The notes beneath the pieces are model-generated. The model saw only the letters and a list, made by a program, of their open reading frames with translations. It was not told the origin of the DNA and ran no database searches. From DAOOKJ01 sp035385585 (GTDB lineage Bacteria; Patescibacteriota; Minisyncoccia; UBA6257), in the NCBI GenBank assembly GCA_035385585.1, contig DAOOKJ010000001.1, positions 1 through 64,000 of the forward strand: DNA of 64,000 nucleotides. The letters are read 5' to 3'. This document shows positions 49,870 to 58,645 of this stretch, one piece after another. Made by a program: the position numbers and the translations under genes. Position 1 is the stretch's first letter. Each line of letters starts with the position of its first letter.

Positions 49870-51144
49870 TTAAGTTTCGCCAAATGGTTTTTCTGGCCGA
49901 TATTTTTTGTAAGAGATGGGTTGTTTTACTTCTGGTAATTCTTCTTTTTTTTCTTCTGTTTCTTTGATTTTCATTTCAAAGATAGAAGATTTATTCTGAG
50001 TTTTTGGAGGGCCCGCTTCTGCTTTAGGAAAATTATTGTTTTTTCCAGCGACTACTTTTGAGATTTGAGAAATTTTCGCTACTGCTTTTTCTTGTTTTTG
50101 TTCTTGTTTTGGATTTTGAGAAGTTTTTGGTATTTCTGTTATTTTTTCCATTTCTTCAACTATTTTTGGTGTTTCTATTTTTCTTGAAGTCATTGTTTTC
50201 AGCAATGCTTCTTTGATTTTTTCTTTTTTTTCTGGAGGAATTTCTGGCAGAGAGATAGGTTGAATATCTATCTCTTTTTGAATTGGTTTTTCTATTTGGA
50301 TTTCAACTGCTTCAGGAATTTTTACCTCAGTTAATTTTATTTCTTCTTTCTCTGTTTCTGTTTGAGTTCCTTTAATTTCAATCGGCTTTATAGTTTGCTC
50401 TAAAGGTTTTTTTCTTTCTTCAGATTCTTTTTGAGTTTTTATTTGTTCTGTTTTGAAAGTTGCGAGTGGAGGAGTCGTAACAGGTGGAGTTTTTAAAATA
50501 TTTGAAGGAGAAACTGTTTTGATTTTTTCTTTTTTTTCTGGAGGAATTTCTGGCAGAGAGATAGATTGAATATCTATCTCTTTTTGAATTGGTTTTTCTA
50601 TTTGGATTTCAACTGCTTCAGGAATTTTTACCTCAGTTAATTTTATTTCTTCTTTCTCTGTTTCTGTTTGAGTTCCTTTAATTTCAATCGGCTTTATAGT
50701 TTGCTCTAAAGGTTTTTTTCTTTCTTCAGATTCTTTTTGAGTTTTTATTTGTTCTGTTTTGAAAGTTGCGAGTGGAGGAGTCGTAACAGGTGGAGTTTTT
50801 AAAATATTTGAAGGAGAAACTGTTTTGATTTTTAGCGGCTGTATTTGTTTCAATTCGTTCTTGAACGGCTCAATAATTTTTTGCTGGATAATTTTGTCTA
50901 ATATTTCTATTGAAGAATTTGGGATATTTAATTGTTTGCGCAGTTCTTCTTTAAATTTTTCTACTGGAATAACACCCAATAAGGTATTGGCTACAATATC
51001 CCCCATTTTTACTGCTTGATTGTCATCGAGTTTTGCCAGATTAGCGGCGTCTTTTAAAAGAAGGGAAAATTCCTCAGTAAATAAAAAATCTTGGATTGGT
51101 TTAGGTGCTTTCTCTAATAATTGTTGAAACTCAAAGTCAACCAT
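49870..51144 (-). CDS. Lys/Glu/Pro-rich repeat protein of the T4SS-like operon
   Basis: 424 aa, not recognised. Residues 1-105 form a folded-looking helical domain (EFQQLLEKAPKPIQDFLFTEEF). Then come two consecutive 102-residue units (starting KIKTVSPSNILKTPP) that differ at one residue, and a Lys/Glu/Pro-rich tail. No signal peptide or membrane helix, so it is cytoplasmic and probably largely disordered in the repeats. It lies between the VirB6-like and PrgI genes; a scaffold or adaptor at the base of the machine is an inference from position only. Confidence 0.75.
   Translation of the reverse strand: MVDFEFQQLLEKAPKPIQDFLFTEEFSLLLKDAANLAKLDDNQAVKMGDIVANTLLGVIPVEKFKEELRKQLNIPNSSIEILDKIIQQKIIEPFKNELKQIQPLKIKTVSPSNILKTPPVTTPPLATFKTEQIKTQKESEERKKPLEQTIKPIEIKGTQTETEKEEIKLTEVKIPEAVEIQIEKPIQKEIDIQSISLPEIPPEKKEKIKTVSPSNILKTPPVTTPPLATFKTEQIKTQKESEERKKPLEQTIKPIEIKGTQTETEKEEIKLTEVKIPEAVEIQIEKPIQKEIDIQPISLPEIPPEKKEKIKEALLKTMTSRKIETPKIVEEMEKITEIPKTSQNPKQEQKQEKAVAKISQISKVVAGKNNNFPKAEAGPPKTQNKSSIFEMKIKETEEKKEELPEVKQPISYKKYRPEKPFGET
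50212..50823. repeat. 306-bp tandem duplication inside the repeat protein gene
   Basis: Bases 50212-50517 and 50518-50823 are two adjacent 306-bp copies (102 codons each, frame kept). I compared them along their length and found a single difference (GGTTG against GATTG, giving Pro or Ser). The near-identity, silent sites included, points to a very recent duplication or to ongoing recombination. Confidence 0.95.
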
Positions 51145-51164
51145 ACATTCTGAAAGAGATTAAT

Positions 51165-53555
51165 TTAAGCTAAAGTTTCTTCGCTTTCGTCATTTTCTTC
51201 TTCTTCTCTCTTTGAAGGTGGGGCTCCAAATATTTCTCTAAGAGGATATGAGGCTCGGCGCATTTCATTAAATTTCTTTTCCATTTCCGGCATCTTTTTA
51301 AGTATCCTCATGAATAAGCCATCTCCTCCACCCCAACCCTTTGCTTTAAGATCCTTTTCTCCAATTGATTGCATAAAGGCTGCTACTTGAGCCGGCGATA
51401 AATTATTCAGGATTTCTGTCAAAATAATTTTAATAGTTTCCTCGGCTGCTTCGGCGCCTGCTTTTTTGGCTTTTTCTTTTGCCTCTTCTTCTGACAGCCC
51501 TGCTTGTCGATATTCATCATATTTCTTTTTTTCTGTTTCAATTTGCGCCTGCTTGCTGTAATGTTCTATAAAGCCAGCTCCATCAGTATAATTTTTGATA
51601 TCTATACTTTTCATTGTGGCTAAGTTACTTACCCCGGCCTCTATACTAGGTTTGACCACTGTTAATTTTTTGGTTTCAGGGTCAATCGTAAATTTATGAG
51701 GGGCGGCAGTAGCAATAAGCTTAGAATTGAACTTTCTATCATCAATATTATCTTCAATAAATTGTGTCTGGCTATCTGTGAATCCCCATCCTTTTTCAGC
51801 AGCATAATGAATGCCGCCAATAAAGCGTTCATAGCCAGCCCTATCAAGTTTTGAGGGTCCTTTAACACTGGCCATTCGTTTAAAGTCTTCTTTCGATACA
51901 CCCTCAAATTCCCCTTCGTATTTTTTGACTCTTTTTTGAGCCTCAGCCGGACCTTCAGTAATCATTTTTAATCCTACCCCTTGCAATCCCGGAATCCGGC
52001 TGCTAGCTAAAGTTTGACCAACTTGTTGATATGGTTTTGATTCTTTTATCGTTTGGATGGTTCTTAGGGCGCCAAAGCCCGCAACTGCCACTCCGGCTCC
52101 AACAATTGCTTTTTGGGCTACTTTATAACCTGATTCAATCTGTTTAATTCCTAAGGCTTTAGCCACGACTTGTACTGCTTGAACGAAAACAACCACTAAC
52201 ACTGCATAAGCAGCCAAAGTTATAAAATTCGCTTCATTAAGTTGACTTTGAAGAGTATTAGTAAGTTGATTTAAAATAATGAGAATAAAATATAAAGTAA
52301 AGGCAATGGCAGGCAGAGAAATAATTGCCTGGGTAAAATAATTTCTCCAAGTGTCCCATAAAGGATTCCCGTTCTTTCCTTTAACAGGAATAACAAAAGC
52401 GGCAAAACCCAAAGGAGAGAGAATAAGAGTAAGCCATAAAGTAACTACTCGAGTAACAACAAACAGCAGTAAGCCGATGAATTGGAAAATAAAGGCCCCG
52501 GTTAAAATCAAACCAACAGCCGAACCAATGGTAAAGTTCCAGTCTGCTTTACTAGCAGAAAAAGCACAGGCTAATTTTGTAATCGTTTCGGAAATTATTT
52601 CCCATAAACTATATCCCCCTCCTTGGGTTAAAAAATAAGTGGTAAGAAAATTAGAAAGATCTACGAGAATACCGCAGATAACTAAACTAAAGTTAACCAG
52701 AAGAGCAATAACAACGATTCTCCAAAGCAGTTTGTCCCAACTATATTCTTTCAATTTTAAAATTGTCGCCAGAGCCATAAAAATAGTAGCAAGAATAAGT
52801 ACAAGATTTGCTAAATCTCGGCTAAATTGCCATAACTGAGTTTCGACAACGAAATTTACATAACCACCAAAATTTATAGGGTTTAAAAACCAATCAAAAG
52901 CGCCAATAATAACCCAAAGAATCAGTTTTAAAATTGCGGTGATAGCAGTTAGAATTGCGCCGATTAACCAATTAAAAGGAGAGGAAAGAATGCTCCAGAA
53001 ATTTAACCGCGGAAGACCAATCATACATTCAAAATCTGCCTCTTTTCCTCCTTCATAAGAACCAACTAAAAAATTAACACCTCCTCCTCGTATAGTAGCG
53101 GCACTAGAAGATAAAAGTTCAAGTAAGTTTTTGTCAGCTTCGTTAGAAGTTGTACAATAGTTACAAAGTTTCTTTAGGGTTGCATCTGTTTTTCCTGCGT
53201 TTGATTCACAGATAATCTTCATAGCCTTGTCTATATTTTCTGGGCTGAAGTCCTTACAGCCACCGAGTAATAAGTTACGTAAAGCCCAAATTTGTTCCCC
53301 AGTGAAAGGGTCAGGATAAACTAACCAGCTAGTTCTCCCTTCCCAGCTCTTTTTACCAAAGTAAGAAGATAAAGTAGTTGGGCAGCCCGTAGAAGGACTA
53401 CCATTTAATTGGCAGCATAAAAATTTATAATCAGTTCCTGAATTACAAAAACTAGGGTTCTGTGCCTCGCTAGTATTTGGCCTAAATAAGATTATGCTGC
53501 TAAGAAAAAGAAGTCCTATTGCCAATGAAATTTTAGTTTTTGAGAGAATTTTCAT
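51165..53555 (-). CDS. VirB6/TrbL-like polytopic membrane protein
   Basis: 796 aa. Signal helix (about 8-25), an outside Cys-containing domain (about 30-185, with CCQLNG, GCPTT, LCNYC), then a block of six to eight transmembrane helices (about 185-500) with long hydrophobic stretches such as WLIGAILTAITAILKLILWVIIG, and a charged cytoplasmic C-terminal region (about 505-796) with EEAKEKAKKAGAEAAEE and an acidic tail. This is the layout of the VirB6 channel component. It lies upstream of PrgI and VirB4 genes. Not assignable by a single motif, hence moderate certainty. Confidence 0.78.
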   Translation of the reverse strand: MKILSKTKISLAIGLLFLSSIILFRPNTSEAQNPSFCNSGTDYKFLCCQLNGSPSTGCPTTLSSYFGKKSWEGRTSWLVYPDPFTGEQIWALRNLLLGGCKDFSPENIDKAMKIICESNAGKTDATLKKLCNYCTTSNEADKNLLELLSSSAATIRGGGVNFLVGSYEGGKEADFECMIGLPRLNFWSILSSPFNWLIGAILTAITAILKLILWVIIGAFDWFLNPINFGGYVNFVVETQLWQFSRDLANLVLILATIFMALATILKLKEYSWDKLLWRIVVIALLVNFSLVICGILVDLSNFLTTYFLTQGGGYSLWEIISETITKLACAFSASKADWNFTIGSAVGLILTGAFIFQFIGLLLFVVTRVVTLWLTLILSPLGFAAFVIPVKGKNGNPLWDTWRNYFTQAIISLPAIAFTLYFILIILNQLTNTLQSQLNEANFITLAAYAVLVVVFVQAVQVVAKALGIKQIESGYKVAQKAIVGAGVAVAGFGALRTIQTIKESKPYQQVGQTLASSRIPGLQGVGLKMITEGPAEAQKRVKKYEGEFEGVSKEDFKRMASVKGPSKLDRAGYERFIGGIHYAAEKGWGFTDSQTQFIEDNIDDRKFNSKLIATAAPHKFTIDPETKKLTVVKPSIEAGVSNLATMKSIDIKNYTDGAGFIEHYSKQAQIETEKKKYDEYRQAGLSEEEAKEKAKKAGAEAAEETIKIILTEILNNLSPAQVAAFMQSIGEKDLKAKGWGGGDGLFMRILKKMPEMEKKFNEMRRASYPLREIFGAPPSKREEEENDESEETLA

Positions 53556-53573
53556 TGTAAAGTATTTAATTTG

Positions 53574-54335
53574 TTATTGGGAATGTAATTGATATTCAGG
53601 CAATTTCAAAAAAGCATTGTAGCCGCTAGGAACAAAAGGCATTGTTCTTCTTTCAAAATATTGGCAGGCGTTTTGAAGGTTGGGATATAAAGAAATGAGA
53701 TTACAAGCACCTTTTGAGATATAAGGAACAAAAATGTTGGCATGAATATCTTTCATTCTTTTCATAATAATTCCGGCTGCCATACTTGATGGAGGATTAA
53801 TGATTTGAAAATTATTGCTTTTGATAAATTGCGGCGGTTGAGGATAACTATTACCGAAAATATTTTTAAAAGGATTATCATTGGTAAAATAACCGTATTT
53901 CTTTGGGGTTGTCATTCCTTCAGTGGCAAAATAACCTTTTTGAGGGGTGTCCGTGCCGATAAAAGCATAGGGGATTAATCCATAATAAACTTGATATTCA
54001 GGGAAAATATTTTCTAAATTATTCTGTAGATCTTTTGCGCTAAAAGAATAATGTTCAAATACCCCACCCCACCACAAAACTGCTTTTACTACGCACCAGT
54101 CATGGTAAATATTATCATTTGCATCAATGCCACTGGTAAAAGTAATATAATAGGATTCATTTTTAACTACATCGCGAAAATAGCCAATAATATCCCCTTC
54201 TAAATAATAGAACTCCCTACACTCTGTATTATAAACAGTTCGAGCGTTTGTTTTATTTAATGATTTATTTTGTTTAATTAAGCAAAAACTGCCAATTAAT
54301 AGGATAATGGCAATTAGAAGATAGGTTTTTTTCAT
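53574..54335 (-). CDS. Secreted or membrane-anchored hypothetical protein
   Basis: 253 aa from the ATG at 54335 (MKKTYLLIAIILLIGSFCL); a GTG at 54347 would add four residues. N-terminal helix (about 4-20) ending with a Cys (SFCLIKQ), perhaps a lipobox-like site, but it does not fit the consensus well. The mature part is rich in Tyr, Phe and Asn, with no enzymatic motif I recognise. It precedes the VirB6-like gene by 18 bp on the same strand, so it probably belongs to the same operon as a surface part of the apparatus. Confidence 0.7.
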   Translation of the reverse strand: MKKTYLLIAIILLIGSFCLIKQNKSLNKTNARTVYNTECREFYYLEGDIIGYFRDVVKNESYYITFTSGIDANDNIYHDWCVVKAVLWWGGVFEHYSFSAKDLQNNLENIFPEYQVYYGLIPYAFIGTDTPQKGYFATEGMTTPKKYGYFTNDNPFKNIFGNSYPQPPQFIKSNNFQIINPPSSMAAGIIMKRMKDIHANIFVPYISKGACNLISLYPNLQNACQYFERRTMPFVPSGYNAFLKLPEYQLHSQ

Positions 54336-54388
54336 AGATAAATTCACAGTTTTTATTTTATTTAATTATACAATAATTATTTTTTAAA

Positions 54389-55207
54389 TCAAAGCAAATT
54401 TTCGGCTATTTTTTGCCAATCATCTGTAAAGAGGTTTTGGGCCCTTGAATTTGGAGTAATCTTCAATATGTTGAAGATATCCTTTACTTTTTGTTTGTTT
54501 AAAGACAGATTTTCTGAAAGATTATTAATTAATAGCTTTCTTGGTTGAGAAAAACCAGCTTTTATTACTTTAATTACCCCCTCTTTTTCATTTTTACTGG
54601 AAAATATTTCGGGTTTTAAAGCCAATTTAATAATTGCCGAATTTACCTTAGGCTTTGGCCAAAAATTATCTTTTGAAACAAAATCAACAATTTTAATTTC
54701 AAAAAATAATTGGAGGAGAGCTGCTAAAAGATTTGTTTTTGGCGGTTTTGCTTTTATTCTTAGTGCCACTTCTTTTTGTACCATTAAGACGATTATTTTT
54801 GGTTTTTTTTCTAAGTTAATTAAAAGTCGAAAAAGATAAGAAGTAAGATAATAAGGAATATTCCCAACAAGCTTGAAGTTTGACTTTGAGGTTTGTTTGG
54901 CGATTGTTTTTTGGAATTTGGTATTTTTTAAGATATTTCTAATATCCCCTTTAATGATTTTTAAATTAGGATTATTTTTAAACCGCTCTTTTAAAAAACT
55001 GTACAAAGACAGGTCTTTTTCAATTGCAATAATCTCAACCTCATTTTCTAAAAGAATTTCAGTTAAAGACCCTGTTCCTGGTCCAATTTCAATCACTACC
55101 TCTTTCGGTTTTAACTCTAACTCTTTAATAATTTTCTCAAAATAACGGCGATTTTTTAAAAAAACTTGACCTAAACGTTTTTTTGGTTTTAGAACTTGAC
55201 TTAACAT
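54389..55207 (-). CDS. rsmA: 16S rRNA (adenine1518/1519-N6) dimethyltransferase RsmA
   Basis: Also called KsgA; dimethylates two adenines in helix 45 of 16S rRNA during 30S assembly. 272 aa, normal. It begins KPKKRLGQVFLKNRRYFEKII, has SAM motif I VVIEIGPGTGSLTEILL (about 37-53), the catalytic motif LVGNIPYYLTSYLF (N-x-P-Y), and SAIIKLALKP. The start at 55207 overlaps the promoter region of the divergent LysM-M23 gene. Confidence 0.95.
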   Translation of the reverse strand: MLSQVLKPKKRLGQVFLKNRRYFEKIIKELELKPKEVVIEIGPGTGSLTEILLENEVEIIAIEKDLSLYSFLKERFKNNPNLKIIKGDIRNILKNTKFQKTIAKQTSKSNFKLVGNIPYYLTSYLFRLLINLEKKPKIIVLMVQKEVALRIKAKPPKTNLLAALLQLFFEIKIVDFVSKDNFWPKPKVNSAIIKLALKPEIFSSKNEKEGVIKVIKAGFSQPRKLLINNLSENLSLNKQKVKDIFNILKITPNSRAQNLFTDDWQKIAENLL

Positions 55208-55257
55208 AATGGTTTGATAAAATAGAAGAAGAGTCTTAAAAGGCTCTTTTTTATTAA
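55196..55257 (+). promoter_or_regulatory. Promoter plus leader hairpin before the LysM-M23 gene
   Basis: TTGACT (55196-55201), 16 bp, TAAAAT (55218-55223). A few bases later GAGTCT (55231-55236) pairs with AGGCTC (55241-55246) around TAAA, followed by TTTTTTATTAA. The stretch closely resembles 15086-15122 and shares its layout with 10383-10420. Confidence 0.55.
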
Positions 55258-55364
55258 AGTATACTATTCCTACTCTTAGAAAACAACTTAAAAAACGTCA
55301 AATTTTAATAGTTTTTTTAGTTTTTATTTTAGCGAAATTTTATTGGGCACTTAAAGCCCTTACT

Positions 55365-56486
55365 TTGTATTTAAGAAGCCGATTTGGGATTTTAGAAAAA
55401 CAAAAAGTCCTTCCGCCTTATTTAGGGGAGGGGTTAATTATTTTAGTTCTTGTTTTTTTGGTTATTAATAATAACTATTTAAACAAATCGGCAATCTTTT
55501 CTAAACAAAGTGGATTCGAGGAAAGAATCAAAGAGTCAAATATATTTGTTGAAGGTTCAAATAATCTGTTTTCCAAAACTGCTTACGCTTTTTTTGACGT
55601 CATGAAAGTTGACGGCAATCAAATTACCTTATCTGAATTTGAAAAAGAGATTAGCGAGGAAAAAAATTACTATTTTGTAATTGAAAATTCTGCTTTATAT
55701 GCCAATAATTCGCCTTTTGGTTTTTATCTACCCTCTATAAATAGACATGGAATTATTAAATATTTAGTGAAAGAAGGAGATACTTTAGGAAAAATTGCCG
55801 CTGATTTTGGTGTTAGTTTAAATACAGTTATTTGGGCAAATAATTTGAAATCAAACGCCGTAATAAAACCAAATCAAGAACTTGTTATTTTACCCGTTTC
55901 CGGAGTTTTACATAAAGTTAAAAAAGGCGAAACCCTGTTTTCAATTGCTAAAAAATATAAAGCAGATTTAAATGAAATTATCGCTTTTAATAATTTAGAC
56001 AATAATAAAAAAGCAATAATTATCGGTCAGGAATTAATTATTCCCAATGGAAGTTTAACTACAACTAATGTTTCTTCTGTTTCTTCTGTTAGCGGCCTGA
56101 AGCCGATGACAGAAGATACCAGTAATTGGCCGGAATATAAAAATTATTATGCTTATCCGACAAGTGGCGGTTGGAACAAAGGTGTTCTTCATTATTATAA
56201 TGCGGTTGATATTATTAATTCTTGTGGTTCGCCTATTTATGCTTCAAATGAAGGGATGGTTAGTGAAAGCAGATGGAACAATTTAGGTTATGGCAATATA
56301 ATAAAGATTCAGCATTTAAATGGCACTTTGACTGTCTATGGTCATTTAAGTGAACTTTTAGTAAAAGAAGGACAACAGGTGGCGCAAGGACAATTAATAG
56401 GAAGAATGGGTAATACCGGTAATGCCAACGGTTGTCATTTACATTTTGAAGTCCGGGGAGCAAAAAATCCGTTTGTTTTGAAATAA
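55365..56486 (+). CDS. LysM-M23 peptidoglycan endopeptidase
   Basis: 373 aa from a TTG at 55365, but the reading frame is open back to 55221 and codes for plausible protein (PTLRKQLKKRQIL then a hydrophobic helix), with no ATG, GTG or TTG; an ATT at 55266 is the best upstream candidate. The visible product has a transmembrane helix (about 20-37), two LysM peptidoglycan-binding repeats (about 128-176 and 180-228) and a C-terminal M23 domain (about 265-373) ending GCHLHFEVRG. The first metal-site region reads HYYNAVDI, not the usual HxGxD. It probably cleaves wall peptide bridges during growth. Confidence 0.88.
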   Translation: MYLRSRFGILEKQKVLPPYLGEGLIILVLVFLVINNNYLNKSAIFSKQSGFEERIKESNIFVEGSNNLFSKTAYAFFDVMKVDGNQITLSEFEKEISEEKNYYFVIENSALYANNSPFGFYLPSINRHGIIKYLVKEGDTLGKIAADFGVSLNTVIWANNLKSNAVIKPNQELVILPVSGVLHKVKKGETLFSIAKKYKADLNEIIAFNNLDNNKKAIIIGQELIIPNGSLTTTNVSSVSSVSGLKPMTEDTSNWPEYKNYYAYPTSGGWNKGVLHYYNAVDIINSCGSPIYASNEGMVSESRWNNLGYGNIIKIQHLNGTLTVYGHLSELLVKEGQQVAQGQLIGRMGNTGNANGCHLHFEVRGAKNPFVLK

Positions 56487-56494
56487 GAAGATTC

Positions 56495-58063
56495 CTATTC
56501 ATTGATTTTCAGTTCCATTTTGTATCTTAATGCTTCGGCTAAATGCTCATATCTTATTTTTTCTGAGTTGTCCAAATCAGCAATCGTCCGGCTGATTTTT
56601 AGTAATCGGTGATATGAGCGAGCGGATAAAGTATATTTATCAACTGCTTTTTTAAGAAGGGCTTCTGATTCTTTATCTAACTGGCAAAATGTTTCTATTT
56701 CAGAAATTCCCATTTCCGCATTAGTAAAAATATTTCTTTTTTGTTTTTGAACGATTATTTTAAAACGTTCTTTTTGCAGGTCGCGGCACTGATTAATCTT
56801 TTGTTTGATTTCAAAAAAATTATTAGTTGAAGGTTTGTTTTTCATTTCTTCAAAGGAAAGGCGATTAACTTCAATAATTAAATCAATTCTGTCTAGAAGA
56901 GGACCGGAAATTTTTTTCCGATAGCGAATAATATCAGCGGCGGAGCAAGTGCACTCTTTTTTTGGGTCGCCAAAGTACCCGCAAGGGCAAGGATTCATCG
57001 CTGCAATCAGAATAAATTTTGCCGGAAAAACTATTCGGCCTTTGGCTCGAGAGATAGAAACTGTTCCTTCTTCCAGCGGTTGCCTTAGACTTTCTAAAAC
57101 ATCGCGCCGAAATTCGGGTAATTCGTCCAGAAACAAAACTCCGCGATGAGAGAGGGTAATTTCTCCTGGTTTTGGCCAGGTGCCGCCGCCGACAATAGCG
57201 GCTAAAGAAGAAGAATGGTGAGGGTTGCGAAACGGCCTTTTTGTGATTAAAAACTGATTATTGTTTAAAAGGCCGCTGATACTGTAAATTTTTGTTACTT
57301 CGATTGATTCTTCAAAAGAAAGTTTTGGCAAAAGGCTTAGAAATGCTTTGGCTAAAAGAGTTTTACCAGCGCCTGGGGGCCCAATCATAAGCAAATTATG
57401 TCCGCCAGCAGCAGAGACAGTTAAGGCTCTTTTAGCAAACTCTTGGCCATGAATTTGGCTGAACTCGGCTGGTATTGTATTTTGATTTTCTTGGAATTTT
57501 TGAGTTTCAAGAGAATTTTTATGATTATCGCTTAAAGTCAATTTTCCTTCTAAAAAAGCAATCGCTTCTTTTAAATTATTTAAGCCGACAATTTTTAAAT
57601 TTTTTACGCCGGCTAAAGCCTCGGAAGCATTTTCTTTTGGCAAAACTAAATATTTAAAATTATTTTCCTCAGCCCACAAAGCAATTGGCAAAACCCCAAT
57701 CACGGGTTTTAGATTCCCCTCTAAATCAAGTTCGCCAATAAAAATTTTATTTTCAAAATTAAAAGGAGGAATTTGGCCAGAAGCCAGAAGATAACCAATA
57801 GCAATTGACAAGTCATAATAAGAGCCAAATTTTTTTAAGTCAGCTGGCCCTAAATTAATAGTAATTTTTTTATTTGCCCTTAAAGGAGATTTGGCGCCAA
57901 TATTTTTTATAGCGGCTGAGACTCGTTGTTTTGCTTCTAAAACTGCTGTATCCGGCAGGCCGACAATATTAAAGGAATGAAGTCCGTCTGAGACATCGAC
58001 TTCAACCTCAACCTTAGAAATTTCTAAACAAAAAACAGCGGCTGAATAAAGTTTTGCTAACAT
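56495..58063 (-). CDS. YifB/ComM-family Mg-chelatase-like AAA+ protein
   Basis: 522 aa. N-terminal LonC-like domain (about 1-170, starting MLAKLYSAAVFCLEISKVEVEVDVSDGL), then an AAA+ ATPase with Walker A MIGPPGAGKTLLAKAF (about 217-232) and Walker B LFLDELPEF, four cysteines in MNPCPCGYFGDPKKECTC, and a C-terminal Mg_chelatase_C domain. ComM in Haemophilus and Vibrio drives branch migration in natural transformation. Here it lies near the T4SS-like operon (2.2 kb from its first gene), which would fit DNA uptake, though YifB proteins are common everywhere. Confidence 0.92.
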   Translation of the reverse strand: MLAKLYSAAVFCLEISKVEVEVDVSDGLHSFNIVGLPDTAVLEAKQRVSAAIKNIGAKSPLRANKKITINLGPADLKKFGSYYDLSIAIGYLLASGQIPPFNFENKIFIGELDLEGNLKPVIGVLPIALWAEENNFKYLVLPKENASEALAGVKNLKIVGLNNLKEAIAFLEGKLTLSDNHKNSLETQKFQENQNTIPAEFSQIHGQEFAKRALTVSAAGGHNLLMIGPPGAGKTLLAKAFLSLLPKLSFEESIEVTKIYSISGLLNNNQFLITKRPFRNPHHSSSLAAIVGGGTWPKPGEITLSHRGVLFLDELPEFRRDVLESLRQPLEEGTVSISRAKGRIVFPAKFILIAAMNPCPCGYFGDPKKECTCSAADIIRYRKKISGPLLDRIDLIIEVNRLSFEEMKNKPSTNNFFEIKQKINQCRDLQKERFKIIVQKQKRNIFTNAEMGISEIETFCQLDKESEALLKKAVDKYTLSARSYHRLLKISRTIADLDNSEKIRYEHLAEALRYKMELKINE

Positions 58064-58097
58064 ATTTCCCCGCTGTTTTTTAAATTTTTAAATTTTT

Positions 58098-58472
58098 CTA
58101 TTTTTTGGCTGAACAACTAATACAGGTTCTGGCTGCGGGATTAACTTTTAATCTGGCAGTCTCAATCTCTTTGCCGCATTTCTCGCATTTGCCAAAACTA
58201 CTTTCGTTAGTTTTGATTTTATTTAGAGCCTCAGTAACATCTTTAAGCCGGAGTTCTAAAGCGTATTCTAAAGCCAGAAGATTCTCGTAAGTATAGACTT
58301 CTTGAGCGCTTTCATCCGGGGCTGAGGTATGGACCCCCAAATCAGGAAAACGGGTATCATAATCCCCCTCCACCTTTTTATCTTTATCTGCAAACTTTAA
58401 AAGCTCTTTTTCCAAAAGAGCCTTTTCTTTCTCTAACTTCTTTTTTAATTCTTTTAAAATCTCTTTGTCCAT
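58098..58472 (-). CDS. DksA/TraR-family zinc-finger protein
   Basis: 124 aa. N-terminal coiled coil (about 1-30, LKKKLEKEKALLEKELLKFADK) and C-terminal four-cysteine zinc finger CEKCGKEIETARLKVNPAARTCISC (about 95-119). Family members bind RNA polymerase through its secondary channel. The acidic DxxDxA tip pattern of true DksA is not evident, so its effect on transcription is open. A strong AAGGAGGT site precedes the ATG at 58472. Confidence 0.85.
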   Translation of the reverse strand: MDKEILKELKKKLEKEKALLEKELLKFADKDKKVEGDYDTRFPDLGVHTSAPDESAQEVYTYENLLALEYALELRLKDVTEALNKIKTNESSFGKCEKCGKEIETARLKVNPAARTCISCSAKK

Positions 58473-58489
58473 ATCTTAACCTCCTTCAA

Positions 58490-58518
58490 ATATTAGAGGG
58501 AAAACTAAAAAAAGTCAA
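58490..58518 (-). promoter_or_regulatory. Promoter of the DksA/TraR-like gene
   Basis: Minus strand TTGACT (58518-58513), 17 bp, TAATAT (58495-58490). The predicted start falls at or just before the ribosome binding site, so the leader must be very short. Confidence 0.6.
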
Positions 58519-58526
58519 CCCTTCAC

Positions 58527-58555
58527 TTGCTAATTTAAAGTTATTCTGGTAAAAT
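58527..58555 (+). promoter_or_regulatory. Promoter of tRNA-Gly(GCC)
   Basis: TTGCTA (58527-58532), 17 bp, TAAAAT (58550-58555), start expected a few bases before the tRNA at 58566. It diverges from the promoter of the DksA/TraR-like gene. Confidence 0.55.
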
Positions 58556-58565
58556 TTTAAAAATT

Positions 58566-58637
58566 GCGGGTGTCGTATAGTGGTTATTATGCGACCTTGC
58601 CAAGGTCGAGACGGCGGTTCGATTCCGCTCTCCCGCT
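58566..58637 (+). tRNA. tRNA-Gly(GCC)
   Basis: Acceptor GCGGGTG/CTCCCGC (one mismatched or weak pair), anticodon stem CGACC/GGTCG with loop TTGCCAA, anticodon GCC (codons GGC/GGU). T-loop TTCGATT, discriminator U, CCA not encoded. Single-gene unit. Confidence 0.93.
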
Positions 58638-58645
58638 CTAAAAAG

